DNA of 64,000 nt from G041228335 sp964580905 (GTDB lineage Bacteria; Pseudomonadota; Alphaproteobacteria; Puniceispirillales; UBA1172), in NCBI GenBank assembly GCA_964580905.1, contig CAZOLR010000009.1:3581-67580 (forward strand), in the 5' to 3' direction. The notes below the pieces were generated by a model. That model was given only the letters and a program-made list of their open reading frames with translations, ran no database searches and was not told where the DNA came from. The position numbers and the translations under genes are program-made. Shown here piece after piece: positions 25,930 through 33,724 of this stretch. How positions within the stretch are numbered: position 1 is the stretch's first letter; each line of letters opens with the position of its first letter.

Positions 25930-26598
25930 TCAGCTCTTTGCACCGCCAAGATACCGGAACCTGCGCAAATAGGTTTCAGTTGTTCGCGAAGGCGAAGCGG
26001 GTTTTATCCGGATATCAGGGATAATACGTGGACGTGCAATCGCTGCCCGTGCTTCCTTTTCGGTGAAACCTGCAATTTGCGTTGCTTCGATAAATGCCGC
26101 CAGTTTGTCGGCCCGCTTTATCGCCTTTTTCACTCCTTCGGGGAGTATGCCTGGAAGACCGAAGCGGATATGGACGGCAATCTCAAGACGTTGCTCTATG
26201 GATTTGTATTCACTGGATAAGGCTGCCTTGAAGGGCGTAATCATGTCGCCGATGACATATTCAGGGGCATCATGGAGCAGGCACGCCAATCTCCAGCGCC
26301 GGTCTGTTCCCGGATTCTGTTTTGCAAATATCCTTTCCACAAGGACACTGTGCTGGGCGACGCTGTAGGGCCATTCACCAGAGGTCTGCCCATTCCAGCG
26401 GGCCACGCGCGCAAGGCCATGGGCTATATCCTCAATTTCAATATCCATCGGTGAAGGATCAATCAGGTCGAGTCTCCGGCCGCTCAGCATTCTTTGCCAG
26501 ACCCGAGGGGTGTTTTTATCTTTTTTGTTTCCGCTCACAACGAATGTCCACCCGTCTTTGATTCCAGATACAAAAACAATCACCTTGCTATTGCCCAT
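25930..26598 (-). CDS. HD-domain hydrolase, YfbR-like
   Basis: A 222-residue HD phosphohydrolase. The metal-binding residues lie in SVAQHSVLVER and LLHDAPEYVIGDM, the spacing seen in YfbR-like 5'-deoxynucleotidases. The segment TPRVWQRMLSGRRLDLIDPSP is typical of the alphaproteobacterial subfamily. The first 30 or so residues look unconserved, so the true start may be further in. Likely role (inference from family): dephosphorylation of deoxynucleoside monophosphates. It is divergent from the unknown membrane protein at 26645. Confidence 0.8.
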   Translation of the reverse strand: MGNSKVIVFVSGIKDGWTFVVSGNKKDKNTPRVWQRMLSGRRLDLIDPSPMDIEIEDIAHGLARVARWNGQTSGEWPYSVAQHSVLVERIFAKQNPGTDRRWRLACLLHDAPEYVIGDMITPFKAALSSEYKSIEQRLEIAVHIRFGLPGILPEGVKKAIKRADKLAAFIEATQIAGFTEKEARAAIARPRIIPDIRIKPASPSRTTETYLRRFRYLGGAKS

Positions 26599-26644
26599 CT
26601 TCTCTTAGCACAATATATATCATGGGCGAGGGGATGAACGCTCA

Positions 26645-27367
26645 ATGAAGGATTATTACCAGACAACAGAAAGATACCGAAGACAAGAGTTCCGTGCGCA
26701 GGTGAACTGGTTTGTCCGGATTTGTCTTCTTGGTATCATGCTCTGGATCGGATGGTTTTGGGGTAACAGCCAGCAATTGGCACTTATGTCCTCAAATGCC
26801 CAGCAGATCATGGCGTTGCAGCAGGAAAACGAGAATCTGCAACAGCAAATCACCACTCTCAACACCAAACTTGAAGAAGAACAGCGGCTTCGGCTTGAGG
26901 CTGAGCTTGTCAATGGTGTGGCTGGTCAAGACGACAGAATGAAACGGTTGAGCAGGCGAATTGCCCGTCATCTTGCAAGAGGGGTGGATGAAAAACAGAT
27001 CCTCAGATCCTTGAACGGGCTTTCTAAACCAACCCGTTGCCGGACTGCTGAAACGAAGGATGTCGCTGTTGCCACCAGCCTTTTTGCCGGTGGGGAATCC
27101 AAGGTTGATCTGCTCAGCGGGGCGTTGCAGGTATTCATTGAAGGAGAGGCCGGACATGAAGCCACACGCGACACCCCATGGTTTGATCCGGAAAAGCCTG
27201 TCTCAATGAGGATAAGTTATTTTGGCGGAGAAAAAATCAATTCAGGATCTTTGCCTCTGGAAACGGTGCTCATCGCGGATACCTGGCTGATCAAGATCAA
27301 GCTTTTTGAGACAAACCTTCAGGGATATGTCAATCTTATCCTGGAAACGTGTCCGATAGATCAGTAA
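26645..27367 (+). CDS. membrane-anchored coiled-coil protein of unknown function
   Basis: I do not recognise this 240-residue protein. After a charged N-terminus comes one membrane helix (about residues 23-42, with LLGIMLWIGWFWG), a Gln/Glu-rich coiled coil (about 52-90, several QQ/LQQEN heptads), and a C-terminal region of about 150 residues that looks globular and rich in beta strands. A single anchor with the C-terminal part in the periplasm is the simplest topology. It contains two lone cysteines, one near the end (ETCPIDQ). Its 3' end overlaps a convergent flavin reductase gene by 7 bases. A role in the envelope is a guess from layout. Confidence 0.8.
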   Translation: MKDYYQTTERYRRQEFRAQVNWFVRICLLGIMLWIGWFWGNSQQLALMSSNAQQIMALQQENENLQQQITTLNTKLEEEQRLRLEAELVNGVAGQDDRMKRLSRRIARHLARGVDEKQILRSLNGLSKPTRCRTAETKDVAVATSLFAGGESKVDLLSGALQVFIEGEAGHEATRDTPWFDPEKPVSMRISYFGGEKINSGSLPLETVLIADTWLIKIKLFETNLQGYVNLILETCPIDQ

Positions 27368-27978
27368 CCCCCTTTAGGACGTTCTATTTCAAACACGTCC
27401 CGGACGACCGCATAATCTTTGTATCCGAGGCGGCTGACCGGCTGGTATAAACTAACATCTATTTTACCATCGACGATAACCTTGTCGTTGATGTTTATGC
27501 CGATGATTGTCCCCATCACCCAGTAGTTTCGCTGGCCATTTTCATCTTCTGGCAGAGCAAGAATATCCCAAACCTTACATTCCAGATGGCAAGGCGCGTC
27601 CTTAACCCTTGGGGGGGCAACGGTTTGTGAAGGTTCAGCCTCAAGGCCGACCAGATCGAATTCTGACTCGCCATGTGCCGCAGGGGCGGAGGTGTCGCTC
27701 ATCGCCTGCATTTGTGCGGAAGAGACAATGTTGACAACAAATTCTCCGGTTTCACGGGAATTGACAAGGGAGTCTTTCTCTCTCTCGCCAGGTGATACGG
27801 AAAATCCAACCATGGGCGGTGTTTCAGAAATGGCGTTGAAAAAACTGTAGGGGGCGAGATTGGCCTGGCCCTTAGAGTTCACGGTTGAAATCCAGCCTAT
27901 GGGGCGGGGGGCGACAATAGCTTTGAGAGGATTAAAAGGAAGGCCATGTTCCTTATGGGTGCCGGGGGTGAAAAACAT
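27361..27978 (-). CDS. flavin reductase family protein (FMN-binding split barrel)
   Basis: A 205-residue protein with the flavin reductase-like split barrel. Conserved places are AIVAPRPIGWISTVNSKGQANLAPYSFFNAIS near the N-terminus and SRETGEFVVNIVS near residue 78. Members bind FMN and either reduce flavin with NAD(P)H or serve as flavin-dependent oxidoreductases. It belongs to a different subfamily from the second flavin reductase at 30062-30541 in the same gene set. It is 69 bases downstream of a small membrane protein gene on the same strand. Confidence 0.87.
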   Translation of the reverse strand: MFFTPGTHKEHGLPFNPLKAIVAPRPIGWISTVNSKGQANLAPYSFFNAISETPPMVGFSVSPGEREKDSLVNSRETGEFVVNIVSSAQMQAMSDTSAPAAHGESEFDLVGLEAEPSQTVAPPRVKDAPCHLECKVWDILALPEDENGQRNYWVMGTIIGININDKVIVDGKIDVSLYQPVSRLGYKDYAVVRDVFEIERPKGGY

Positions 27979-28047
27979 TTTATCTCTCCATTACATTACC
28001 CGTTGGTGGATGGATTATCGCCGGTATTGGTGGCGAGTATGTGCGGT

Positions 28048-28290
28048 TTATATCTTTCGGCCCGGACTTTCCGGCAGTATAGGGGTGGTGGATTCTTCGC
28101 CGCCAATGCCGCGCCTTGGTGTACAATCCCCACTGATCATCTGGGTGAACAGCGACTCTTTGCACTGCTCCCATTCAGGAGCATCAGCATTTCGGCTTTG
28201 ATAAAGTCCGACAATAACTAATGCCGTAATAAGGGCATAAAGAACCCATTGTAAGCTCCCATACCGGCGTTTTGGTCTGTGTTCCGTCAT
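28048..28290 (-). CDS. small single-pass membrane protein, unknown
   Basis: An 80-residue protein with a basic N-terminus (EHRPKRRYG), one membrane helix (about residues 14-30) and a polar C-terminal tail containing two Cys. I do not recognise a family. It starts 10 bases after the ycgN-like gene on the same strand and is followed after 69 bases by a flavin reductase gene. The positive-inside pattern predicts a periplasmic C-terminus. Confidence 0.65.
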   Translation of the reverse strand: MTEHRPKRRYGSLQWVLYALITALVIVGLYQSRNADAPEWEQCKESLFTQMISGDCTPRRGIGGEESTTPILPESPGRKI

Positions 28291-28300
28291 CTTATCTCTA

Positions 28301-28741
28301 TCAATCCCATACTTTTATATGTGCGGGATAATCGTCTTCCGCAATATCTTCTTCAGGAAATATTTGGCCGCGAACGGAAATACCTGCCTCATGGATGCTT
28401 TCCTTGCGTCCTGATATAAGCGGATGCCATGGGGGTAACTTTTTGCCTTCATGCAACAGGCGGTACGCACAGGTAGACGGCATCCAGGGCAGATCGTTAA
28501 GGCTGGATGGGGACAGAATGACACAGTCCGGCACTTCTTTCTTCCTTTGCGGATAATTGGTGCACTGGCATGTCTGTCCGTCCAGAAGACGGCAACCGAT
28601 ATCTGTGTAATGGATCGACCCGTCATCCACATCTTCAAGTTTGATGACGCAACATTTGCCGCACCCGTCGCAGAGGCTTTCCCATTCCTCTTGTGTCATT
28701 TCTGCAAGAGATTTTACCTCCCAGAAACCTTTTGACGTCAT
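28301..28741 (-). CDS. YcgN-family cysteine-cluster protein
   Basis: A 146-residue member of the UPF0260/YcgN group (YkgJ-type cysteine cluster). The cluster begins with CDGCGKCC near residue 24 and continues with Cys at CRLLDGQTCQC and PDC near residues 50-72, a set that could hold zinc or an Fe-S cluster. Function is not established. Its ATG overlaps the stop of the FAD/NAD(P) protein by 4 bases, so the two are translated together. Confidence 0.9.
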   Translation of the reverse strand: MTSKGFWEVKSLAEMTQEEWESLCDGCGKCCVIKLEDVDDGSIHYTDIGCRLLDGQTCQCTNYPQRKKEVPDCVILSPSSLNDLPWMPSTCAYRLLHEGKKLPPWHPLISGRKESIHEAGISVRGQIFPEEDIAEDDYPAHIKVWD

Positions 28742-30069
28742 GGGTTTTCCCCTTTCAGGAGATGCGCAAGTTCAAACGCCTGACGGCCGATACTGCTGGC
28801 CCCGACAACATCACCAAGTGAAAACGCTGTCGGTGGTCCGAAAGCATAAATACCCCCGAGTGGAGTATGATCTGGCCCGAGGATGTTATACGTTCTGTCG
28901 ACGATTAAACCTTCCGTTGCATCAGGTATAATACCGCTTCGGGACATGGCGGCAATAAGAGGGTCTTTTCCGGCACCTGTTGCGAGGAGAACATGATCTG
29001 TTGAAATTTCGGTTGTTGTTCCATCTGCAAGGATGACAGTAATAACCGGTTTGCCAGCGTCACGTGTTTCCACCGCCCGGCAACGTCCGTGATAAAGTCT
29101 GAGTTGTCCGCTTGCCTGTAATCTTTCTGCGGCGGCAACAGTTTGTGGTGAGGCACGATAGCGTATTAACTGCCACCACCACCCAAATTTTTTCTTCAAC
29201 CGCTGGCGGTCTGCATATCGCAGCTTTTGCCATGCGGATGAAAGATGCGGGCGCAGGGCTTCAAATCTGGACTGCCACTCAGGATCCGCCCAGTCTCCTT
29301 GCCGGAGTTCCCGGCGGAAGGTTGCCAAAAACTCACGGCCAGATATGGTATCGGGCCATGGATGGGCATCTTTCTTTACCCAGTTGGTCTGTGCCGGCGG
29401 AAGCATACCGATGGGGGTGATCACATTGATCACGCCGCAGTGTTTTCCTTGTTCAAGAGTGAAAATAGCGTCCATAGCGGTTAATCCGCCGCCGATAACG
29501 CTCACCTCGCTGTGTTTGTCAACATGACTTGTCCAGGTGCCTTTCCAGGCGTTGTCGATCAAGATCCCGGATATATCGCGGCTGAAGGAAAAATTAGGCA
29601 GCGGATCAGGATTCCCCGGGATCAGAACAACCTTATCAGCCGTAATTTCCTGTTTGCCTGTTGTGGTGATGTGCCAGCAGGTTTCAGCCCGGATTTCTGC
29701 GGCACGATCCTTGATCTGGGTGAGTTTTCTGCCTGCCAGTCCACGGGCGATTTCCGTGTCAACGTAGCGGGCAAAATCCTGCCGCCGGAAGAATCTTCCG
29801 GCATGGGTCTCGGCATCGGGATCATGGATATGGAGATCGGCCGAGGCAGCAAAATGGGTGTTATCATCGGGGCGCAGCATCATCAGGTCATCACGGACAT
29901 TCAGGCGAAAGTCCGGGTTCTCGCAACCATAGGCTTTGCCCGCGCCGAGATGCCCGGGACCAAGAATGGTTATGTCCGAAGCCTCAACACCGGCTTCCAG
30001 AAGATGAAGGGTGAAGACTGCCGCCGCATAGCCATCCCCTATAATGAGAATGGGTATCCGATCAGTCAT
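28738..30069 (-). CDS. FAD/NAD(P)-binding oxidoreductase (NAD_binding_9 type)
   Basis: A 443-residue flavoprotein-like protein. It opens with a Rossmann motif (LIIGDGYAAAVFTLHLL), has a second dinucleotide-binding motif VIGGGLTAMDAIF near residue 200, and ends with VLLATGAG and a GGIYAFGPPTAF segment. This matches the family of 'hydroxyacylglutathione-like' unassigned FAD/NAD(P) proteins that share PF13454-type domains with amino-acid N-hydroxylases; the substrate is unknown. The ATG at 30069 overlaps the upstream flavin reductase gene by 8 bases, suggesting that the pair might be a reductase-oxygenase or electron-transfer couple. Confidence 0.78.
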   Translation of the reverse strand: MTDRIPILIIGDGYAAAVFTLHLLEAGVEASDITILGPGHLGAGKAYGCENPDFRLNVRDDLMMLRPDDNTHFAASADLHIHDPDAETHAGRFFRRQDFARYVDTEIARGLAGRKLTQIKDRAAEIRAETCWHITTTGKQEITADKVVLIPGNPDPLPNFSFSRDISGILIDNAWKGTWTSHVDKHSEVSVIGGGLTAMDAIFTLEQGKHCGVINVITPIGMLPPAQTNWVKKDAHPWPDTISGREFLATFRRELRQGDWADPEWQSRFEALRPHLSSAWQKLRYADRQRLKKKFGWWWQLIRYRASPQTVAAAERLQASGQLRLYHGRCRAVETRDAGKPVITVILADGTTTEISTDHVLLATGAGKDPLIAAMSRSGIIPDATEGLIVDRTYNILGPDHTPLGGIYAFGPPTAFSLGDVVGASSIGRQAFELAHLLKGENP

Positions 30070-30541
30070 GGCTACGTGTGAAATACCCGCCCTTATGATA
30101 GCCAAGACCTGGTTTATCCGTATTGGAAAAGGACTGCACTTCGCCGATCAGGATAACATGATCGCCAGCATCGACGGTTTTATGCATGCTGCAACTGAAG
30201 AAGGCAGCGGCTCCTGTTATTATCGGATTTCCCTCAATGCTCAGTGACCAGTCTATGTCATGAAACCGGTCTTCGACATTTCGGGCAAAGCGGTTTGATA
30301 TCTCCTGCTGGTCATCGGCAAGAATATTGACGGCAAAATTCTCCGCTCCGGTGAAAGCGTCAAGATTTTCTGATGATTTATCAATGCAAATCAACACCAG
30401 AGGAGGTGACAAGGATACGGAAGTGAAGGAATTCGCTGTAAAACCAAGCGGCTGATCATGTCCGTTCCGTGTGGTCACCACGGTTACTCCTGTCATGAAA
30501 CTGCCAAAGGCTTTGCGCAGATCAGCCTGGTCAACATTCAT
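30062..30541 (-). CDS. flavin reductase, HpaC-like
   Basis: A 159-residue short flavin reductase of the two-component monooxygenase type. Typical blocks are LRKAFGSFMTGVTVVTT near the start, GFTANSFTSVSLSPPLVLICID near residue 40, and NFAVNILADDQQEIS near 75, ending with GDHVILIGEVQ. Such enzymes reduce FMN or FAD with NAD(P)H and hand it to a partner oxygenase. The neighbour overlapping its stop is an FAD/NAD(P) protein of unknown function. ATG 30541 has AAAGGA at good spacing; ATG 30550 is too close to it. Confidence 0.87.
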   Translation of the reverse strand: MNVDQADLRKAFGSFMTGVTVVTTRNGHDQPLGFTANSFTSVSLSPPLVLICIDKSSENLDAFTGAENFAVNILADDQQEISNRFARNVEDRFHDIDWSLSIEGNPIITGAAAFFSCSMHKTVDAGDHVILIGEVQSFSNTDKPGLGYHKGGYFTRSHD

Positions 30542-30621
30542 TATGTGCATCCTTTCATTACCTAACCCCAACTTATATGTGGCAAGGTTGCGGGCGGTGT
30601 CCAGTCCTTAGTTCTGCTAAA

Positions 30622-32238
30622 TCAGGAATGATCTTCCCTGATCATGGCTGCTCCTTTTTCTGCTATCATGATTGTCGGAGCATTGGTGTTGCCTGAAACA
30701 AGTGTGGGCATGATGGATGCATCGATCACCCGCAAGCCTTTAATGCCATGCACCCGCAGTCGTTCGTCTACCACATCACCGGTATCAGGTGACGGGCCCA
30801 TCCGGCAGGTGGAAACCGGATGATAGAGTGTTACGCCGGTTTCTCTGGCATAGGCCAGAAGCTCTTCGTCGGAGTTTATATCCCTGCCGGGGCGAAGTTC
30901 GGCTTCCACGTGTTTTTTCATCAGGTCGCATTCCATGATTTCCCGCGCGATTCTCAGCCCGGCGACGTTAACCCGCTGATCTTCCTCGCGGTCAAGATAA
31001 TTCGGAAAAATAAGCGGGGCATCCAGCGGATCAGGTGAGCGCAGATGGATGTGTCCCCGGCTTTCCGGCCGCAACTGGCAGGGACCAAAGGTCATGCCGG
31101 GAAAATCATCGAAGACACGCTTGGCTGGATTGGCAAAGCTGGCATTGGCGATATGATACTGAATATCCGGCCCTATAAGGCCCGGTCTTGATTTCACAAA
31201 ACCGCCAAGGATACCCGCGGGAAGAGACAAGGCCCCACGTCGCAACAGGGCATATTTGATAATCTCTCCGGCAAGTGCAACACCTCTTGAAAGATGATTG
31301 ATGGAAAGATTGCCTTTCAGCTTCCAGGATATTCGGGAAATGTAATGGTCCTGAAGATTTTCCCCCACACCTTTCAGTTCATGCTGCGGTTTAATCCCGT
31401 GGCCTGACAAAATTGCCGGATTGCCGATGCCGCTGAGTTCAAGGAGTTGTGGGGACTGGATAGCACCTGCGGACAAAATCACTTCACGTCCGGCTTCAAT
31501 CCTTTTTTCAGATCCGTTTATCAGGCATCGAACACCTGTGGCTTTCCTGCCATCCATGACCAGACTTGTGACTTGCGCTTTTGTAATTATGGTGAGATTT
31601 GGCCGACGACGAATCGGATCTATATAGGCTTTTTTGGCGGAATGACGGACACCGTTCTTCTGGGTGACCTGATAATAGGCAAAACCTTCCTGATCATGGC
31701 CGTTGTAATCCGGGTTATGCGGGTATCCAAGGTGCTCTGCTGCCTCTATCACCAGATCAAGCGCCTTGTATCGTGATCGTACCATCGCAACATTGAGCGG
31801 CCCGTTCCGGCCACGAAGATCCGGGTCCATATCTTCATAACCGAGAGCTTCGCAATGTTCGGCTTTGCGAAAAAAGGGCAGCACGTCCTGATACGACCAG
31901 CCACGATTGCCGCGCTGGGCCCAACCGTCGTAGTCATGCGACTGTCCGCGAACATAGAGCATGGCGTTAATGGCAGATGATCCCCCCAACACCTTACCCC
32001 TGGGAAAAGCGATGGGCCGCATGGCGGTATTTGCCTCTGGCTCGCTTTCAAACATCCAGTTGATGGCCGGGTTAACCATGGTTTTAATATAACCTGCCGG
32101 GATATGGATCAGGGGATTGCGGTCCTCTCCACCTGCTTCGAGCAGAATAACGCTGATCTTTGGATCCTCGGAGAGGCGATTGGCGAGAACACACCCTGCG
32201 GAACCTGCACCAACGACTATATAATCTGCTTTGCGCAT
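30622..32238 (-). CDS. GMC-family oxidoreductase, choline dehydrogenase-like
   Basis: A 538-residue flavoprotein that oxidises an alcohol. The FAD motif GAGSAGCVLANRLSE is at residues 9-23; GMC signature 1 (GKVLGGSSAINAMLYVRG) lies near residue 82 and signature 2 (GAIQSPQLLELSGIG) near 265. The catalytic His473 is in LYHPVSTCRMG. Similarity in length and motifs to BetA is clear, but GMC enzymes in this group use many alcohols, and no betaine aldehyde dehydrogenase or BetI is adjacent. It lies 80 bases upstream of the flavin reductase set on the same strand. Confidence 0.92.
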   Translation of the reverse strand: MRKADYIVVGAGSAGCVLANRLSEDPKISVILLEAGGEDRNPLIHIPAGYIKTMVNPAINWMFESEPEANTAMRPIAFPRGKVLGGSSAINAMLYVRGQSHDYDGWAQRGNRGWSYQDVLPFFRKAEHCEALGYEDMDPDLRGRNGPLNVAMVRSRYKALDLVIEAAEHLGYPHNPDYNGHDQEGFAYYQVTQKNGVRHSAKKAYIDPIRRRPNLTIITKAQVTSLVMDGRKATGVRCLINGSEKRIEAGREVILSAGAIQSPQLLELSGIGNPAILSGHGIKPQHELKGVGENLQDHYISRISWKLKGNLSINHLSRGVALAGEIIKYALLRRGALSLPAGILGGFVKSRPGLIGPDIQYHIANASFANPAKRVFDDFPGMTFGPCQLRPESRGHIHLRSPDPLDAPLIFPNYLDREEDQRVNVAGLRIAREIMECDLMKKHVEAELRPGRDINSDEELLAYARETGVTLYHPVSTCRMGPSPDTGDVVDERLRVHGIKGLRVIDASIMPTLVSGNTNAPTIMIAEKGAAMIREDHS

Positions 32239-32381
32239 TAACCCAGCCTCTTTAATAAAGATGTACTATACTCTTCCCGGCAGACCTGCAAAGTTGTTTT
32301 TCCGGGAGTTGCTCTAAATCAGGAATTAGATCAGTCGCGCCGGCAAAGTAAGCAATCACACGATATTGATGGAGATGGTGA

Positions 32382-32801
32382 ATGGATATATTTGTTTACG
32401 GGACTCTTCGTGATGCGTCCATTCGTGATGCGGTGCTGGGTCATGCGGTATCTCGTGTAACCCCTGCCACGATCAGGGGATATGAAGCAAGGCTTGTTCG
32501 TGGACATGATTTCCCCATAATCCGTCCATTTCCGGAGAGCGTGACTAAAGGTGAAATCCTGCATGATCTGAGCGAAGAAGATGTTTACGCACTGGACAAG
32601 TTTGAAGGGGATACCTACGATCGTAAAGATATGACGGCTTTGCTTCAGGACGGCCGGGAGCAGACGGTCAATGTTTATGTAGATTGCGGCATTTACGAAG
32701 ATGGCGGGCCTTTTGACCTTGATCAATGGGTAAGCAATATGCGCCATGGTTTTATCAGGACATTCATGGGAGACCGGGGGTTTGTCAAACCGAAAAACTG
32801 A
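32382..32801 (+). CDS. gamma-glutamylcyclotransferase-like protein
   Basis: A 139-residue AIG2/GGCT-fold protein. The substrate loop YGTLR is at residues 6-10 and the catalytic-type Glu is in LDKFEGDTYDRKD near residue 74. Family members cyclise gamma-glutamyl groups of glutathione, peptides or amines; the exact substrate is open. GGAGATGG precedes the ATG. The gap before it (143 bases) separates it from the divergent GMC oxidoreductase and should hold both promoters. Confidence 0.88.
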   Translation: MDIFVYGTLRDASIRDAVLGHAVSRVTPATIRGYEARLVRGHDFPIIRPFPESVTKGEILHDLSEEDVYALDKFEGDTYDRKDMTALLQDGREQTVNVYVDCGIYEDGGPFDLDQWVSNMRHGFIRTFMGDRGFVKPKN

Positions 32802-32934
32802 CGGAAGGTCTGATCAGGCAGCAAGCAAAAATTGGCTCAAACATCTCGGCATTGGTGCATTTCTTTTCTTTTTTCTCAAAGGTATAGGCTGGCTGGTGGT
32901 TGCAGGCCTTGCCGTGTGGGGTTTCTGGGGATAA
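32782..32934 (+). CDS. probable small membrane protein, TTG start
   Basis: A 50-residue protein whose C-terminal two-thirds is a membrane hairpin or long helix (LGIGAFLFFFLKGIGWLVVAGLAVWGFWG shortened here to its ends LGIGAF and WGFWG). The preceding polar segment carries Lys/Arg. The TTG at 32782 has a GGAGACCGGGGG stretch just upstream and overlaps the end of the cyclotransferase gene by 20 bases; an ATG at 32746 in the same frame would overlap by 56. The next gene (SDR) starts 26 bases later. I suspect it is real because small alphaproteobacterial proteins with this GAFLFF-KG pattern recur, but I cannot name it. Confidence 0.5.
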   Translation: MSNRKTDGRSDQAASKNWLKHLGIGAFLFFFLKGIGWLVVAGLAVWGFWG

Positions 32935-32960
32935 GCTGAGATCATATCTGGGGACATTCC

Positions 32961-33701
32961 ATGACAAAGCAAAGACCCATACTTGTTCTGACCGGCGCCA
33001 GTCGTGGTATTGGGCACGCTACCGTTAAGCGTTTTTCAGAAGAGGGATGGCGTATCATCACCTGTTCACGACATGCTTTTCCGGAAAATTGCCCATGGCC
33101 TGCTGGTGAGGAAGATCATCTTCAGATCGATCTTTCGGATCAGTCAAGTATTGAAGACGGGGTGCGTGAACTCCTTGACCGGCTGGATGGTCAGCCCCTG
33201 AACGCGCTGGTGAATAATGCCGGTATTTCACCGAAAATGCCTGACCAGCAACGAATGGATAGCCTGCATACACCCATGGAAACCTGGATGCAGGTTTTTC
33301 AGGTGAATTTCTTTGCCCCGATAATGCTGGCCCGCGGACTAAGTTCATCCCTTGTCAAAGGGCAGGGGTCGATTGTCAATGTCACCTCTATCGCCGGCAG
33401 CAGGGTTCATAGTTTTGCAGGGACGGCTTATGCAACATCCAAAGCGGCACTGGCCTCATTGACCCGGGAAATGGCCGCGGATTTCGGTCCTCTGGGTGTT
33501 CGTGTCAATGCGATTGCGCCGGGGGAGATCAAAACCGATATCCTTTCTCCTGAAACCGAGGAAAAGGTTCTGCCGGATATCCCGATGCGGAGACTTGGCA
33601 CCACCGAAGAAGTGGCTGAGACTATCTACTTCTTGTGTTCCGGTGCTTCAAGCTATCTGAACGGAGCTGAAATTCATATTAATGGCGGTCAGCATGTCTG
33701 A
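32961..33701 (+). CDS. SDR-family oxidoreductase
   Basis: A 246-residue classical short-chain dehydrogenase/reductase. The cofactor motif TGASRGIG is at residues 12-19, NNAG near 88, the catalytic Ser near 143, and the Tyr157-xxx-Lys161 pair in AYATSK. C-terminal YLNGAEIHINGG is the usual ending. A cofactor preference for NADP(H) is hinted at by the Arg in ASRG. Substrate unknown. It is 23 bases upstream of a class III aminotransferase, so it may act on the keto or amino-alcohol product of that enzyme. Confidence 0.92.
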   Translation: MTKQRPILVLTGASRGIGHATVKRFSEEGWRIITCSRHAFPENCPWPAGEEDHLQIDLSDQSSIEDGVRELLDRLDGQPLNALVNNAGISPKMPDQQRMDSLHTPMETWMQVFQVNFFAPIMLARGLSSSLVKGQGSIVNVTSIAGSRVHSFAGTAYATSKAALASLTREMAADFGPLGVRVNAIAPGEIKTDILSPETEEKVLPDIPMRRLGTTEEVAETIYFLCSGASSYLNGAEIHINGGQHV

Positions 33702-33724
33702 CCCATTGTCGATGAGGGAACATT

